DNA of 64,000 nt from Tachypleus tridentatus (taxonomy: Eukaryota; Arthropoda; Merostomata; Xiphosura; Limulidae), in contig NC_134830.1 in the NCBI RefSeq assembly GCF_004210375.1, forward strand, positions 48,055,094 through 48,119,093, written 5' to 3'. Below are positions 61,454 through 64,000 of the stretch, in pieces (position 1 is the first letter of the stretch; every line of letters starts with the position of its first letter). The position numbers were made by a program, and so were the translations under genes. The notes under the pieces were generated by a model. The model did not search any database. It saw only the letters and a list, made by a program, of their open reading frames with translations, and had not been told where the DNA came from.

Positions 61454-61999
61454 CTGAAAGTATAAAATTTTATGGTGAATTACTTATCATTAAAACTAAA
61501 TTCACTCTAACTAGGTTGAATACTCATCAATAAATAACGAAAAGCTGAGAATATGGTCAAAGGAGACTGATTAAGTTCCACAGTAATTACGATATTAGGC
61601 TTATAATATATTAACATCTCCCGGTAGGTGGCGTTCATTTTTTTAGAGCAGGGGAAGGTATATAATTTTTAACTTTATCCATCATTTATTATATTACCGC
61701 AAATTTGGTAATCAGCAACTGCACTGCCTCATGTCATCGCTAATGTCGCTCACTAACACAGACTCCCCCAATTTTGTAACGTCACCCTGATTTAGATGTT
61801 TGATATCGAGTGTGTGTTGTTTTGCACGCACTTGCAAACATATTTTTATTGTGCAACTTTCAAGTGTTTAAATATAATTTATTTTTAATCTCATGACATG
61901 AATAAGTGAATATTTCGAAAACTAAAAAATCCACATGTTGGTGAACACTCAAAAAATAAAGACAATTTAATTGATTCTGGCATTACTGTCGAAAAGAGA

Positions 62000-64000
62000 A
62001 TGGCGCGTGGCTGGAAAAACGTGAAACGATAATTTAATGAAAGTTGGTGGGTGGGGTAGTGCTCGGCATGGCCAGGTGAGTTAAGACGTTCGACTCCTCA
62101 TCTGAGGGTCGCGTGTTCGAATCCCCGTCGCACAAAACATGCTCGCCCGTTCAGCCGTGGGGGCGTTATAATGTCACGGTTAATCACACTATTCGTTGGT
62201 AAAAGAGTAGCCCAAGAGTTGGCGGTAAGTGGTGATGACTAGCTGCCTTCCCTCTAGTCTTACACTGCTAAATTAGAGACGGATAGAGAGCCCTCGAGTA
62301 CTTTGCGCGAAATTAAAAAGCAAAACAAAGTTGGGAGTTGAAATTTGCAGTGACTGAAGCAAATAATAAACCAGTTTGTCTTTTGTGTGAAAAAGTTTTT
62401 AGGAATAACAAAGTATACAACCTTAAGCAACACGTTAAAAATTTTCACAACGAATTTGATGTAAAATTTCCAGTTCATAGCAAAAATCGTATGAATTAAA
62501 TTAGCTGTCTGAAAGCACAATTTCATAAACAAAAGGGAGGCCTAAAAATTTTATCATCGATAGAATTAATTACGTCAGCTAGCTATAAAGTAGCTTGGAT
62601 TATAGCTCAAAAAAGAAACCATTTTCTGATGCTGAACTGATAAAAGAAATATTTATTATGGTGATTAAAACTCTGTTGGAGAATTATGATTCAAAAATAA
62701 AAGATATTTTTCAAAAGGTAAATAATTTGCAATTAAGTCGAAGAACAATTGTCCGCAGAATGCTGGAGTTAGCGAAAGACATAGAAAATCAGTTGTTTGA
62801 ACAACTAAAAGACTGTTTGTATTTTTCTTGATGAGTCAACAGATGCCAGAGACACTGCACAGTTGATATTTTGGGTTCAATATGTAACTTCAGATCTTCA
62901 AGTGAGGGAAGAAATGCTTGGCCTTTGTGGATTACGAGATCGAACATGTGGAAAAAAACATCTTTGAAAAATTTCTTGGAATGTCATAAAAATTTAATCT
63001 GGATTTCAAATAACTGGTTTCTGTCCCAACAGACGGTGTTCCCGCCATGATTGGGTGAAATTAAGATTTGTTTCTCTTTTGAAGCAGCATTTGATTGAAA
63101 ATAATATGAAATTCACGCTGCCATCTTTCCATTGCATTTTGCATCAGGAACATTTATGTGCTCAGGTGTCTGAAAGTGATGAATTGAAAATTTTGATGGA
63201 CATTATTGTAAAAAATTGTAAATTATATTAGAAGTGGAAGCTCTCTCATCCATCGATAGTTTGTTAAGTCTTTGAAGAAAAGCAGTGAAGTACTTTTGAT
63301 GATCTTACTGATTTTGCAAATGTAAGATGGTTGAGTAGAAAAAAGTCTTGGAACGATTTACTTCCTTATTTCCTCAAATTAAAGAGTTTCTTGTTAAAAA
63401 AGGTAAGATTGAAAATTTCCCTGAAACTGAAATTTTGTCATAGCACAGTGTGATTTGTACTTTCTGTGTGATGTGATGACTCACTTGAATAATTTGAATA
63501 CAAAGCTTCATGGAAGAGGTAAAATAATAAGAGAGCAATCACAGTTTATTCATGAATTTCAATTAAAGCTAAACCTCTTTGCGGAACAATTACAAAAGAA
63601 TGATTTGACACATTTTGCAAAGTTGAATAGTTTTCTAAAAAATAATAATGAATATGATTTCTCTTATGCTAAAGATGATCTTTGTAGAAACTAGATCAAA
63701 AATCTATCTCAAAAATTTAAATCATGTTTCTCCGAATTTAAAAATGTGAAGTTGATATTTGAATTTTTGCATGATTCATTTCAATTTGTCTTAGAAATGT
63801 CAGTAAGGAAATTACATCGTTTTTGTCTTTGGATAAATGTGGATTTGAAGACAAGATGCTTACCCTGCAAAGTGTAGAAAACATAAAAGGTAAACAAAAA
63901 TGTTCTATCAGAGAGATGTGGCTCACTATTCTGATAAATGAGAGTCTTCCAAATTTGAAGACAGCAATTTCAAAATTATTTTTCGTGTTTGGATCCACAT
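62000..64000 (+). pseudogene. Decayed hAT transposase (GTF2IRD2/EPM2AIP1-like), split by a SINE, runs off the window
   Basis: Plus-strand remnant. A start ATG lies at 62000-62002, then FNESW before the SINE. After it come ELKFAVTEANNKPVCLLCEK with a BED-type finger (CLLC and LKQHVKNFH), and SSIELITSASYKVAWIIAQ. LDESTDARDTAQLIFWVQYV holds the first catalytic Asp, PTDGVPAMIG the second, then FHCILHQEHLCAQ and NVRWLSRKKVLERF. The closest remembered relatives are hAT-derived proteins such as GTF2IRD2, ZMYM6 and EPM2AIP1. Many stops and frameshifts (for example near 62498, 62828, 62988, 63010, 63050, 63232 and 63693) show it is long dead. It belongs to a different hAT lineage from the element at 16754-19036. 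The C-terminus and right end lie outside the window; no left terminal repeat was found. Confidence 0.85.
62048..62326 (+). mobile_element. tRNA-headed SINE (family 1) inserted in the hAT pseudogene
   Basis: The head CTCGGCATGGCCAGGTGAG and B box GTGTTCGAATCCCC, full body, and tail AAATTAAAAAGCAAAAC. AAAGTTGG occurs at 62040-62047 and 62327-62334, an 8-bp target duplication. Removing the SINE and one duplicate rejoins the transposase frame (NESW to ELKF), which confirms the insertion. Confidence 0.9.

Noticed and set aside
62260-62532. Minus-strand open frame of 90 codons
   Set aside because: It lies antisense to the SINE tail and the BED-finger part of the hAT pseudogene.

Overview
The window looks like a repeat-rich, AT-rich arthropod nuclear genome segment. 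Three things point there: spliced animal-type exons, many copies of a tRNA-headed SINE, and piggyBac-, hAT- and Jockey-type transposon remains. The SINE and several short repeats resemble ones I remember from horseshoe crabs (Limulus/Tachypleus). That is memory, not a search, so 'probably a horseshoe crab or related chelicerate' is an inference.

Left part (1-11,700): a decayed copy of a multicopy invertebrate gene family (271-2030, minus), two small TTAA-flanked MITEs (2101-2285 and 9521-9737; the second carries a piece of 28S rRNA), two SINE families and a 35-bp minisatellite. Middle left (11,676-14,934, minus): the last four exons of a PIWI-clade Argonaute gene, with matching splice sites and phases. 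A 500-N assembly gap (15,158-15,657) lies just upstream in gene direction and may hide the next exon. Its introns contain a 61-bp minisatellite, a 138-bp foldback and a dispersed repeat. At 16,754-19,036 sits an end-to-end hAT element with an 8-bp target duplication and a frameshifted ZBED5-like transposase.

Centre (19,000-33,775): almost no genes. It holds a 45-bp minisatellite next to a Jockey-type endonuclease fragment, a 37-bp minisatellite of about 35 units, several SINEs, and a candidate promoter near 31.3 kb.

Right centre (33,776-57,657): one continuous 23.9-kb satellite array with a 57-bp monomer, about 420 units by length. Because 57 is a multiple of 3, one plus-strand frame stays open for long stretches, giving strings of a 19-residue repeat that I read as a by-product rather than a protein. 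Monomers fall into sequence classes arranged in a roughly 3.32-kb higher-order repeat near 43.0-50.2 kb, and there is a 721-bp duplication near 55.1-56.5 kb.

Right end (57,658-64,000): SINEs, the last two exons of an unrecognised spliced gene (59,914-61,453, minus, with a poly(A) signal), and a second decayed hAT transposase of the GTF2IRD2/EPM2AIP1-like type. That transposase is split by a SINE and runs off the window. The two genes are not functionally linked by anything visible here.
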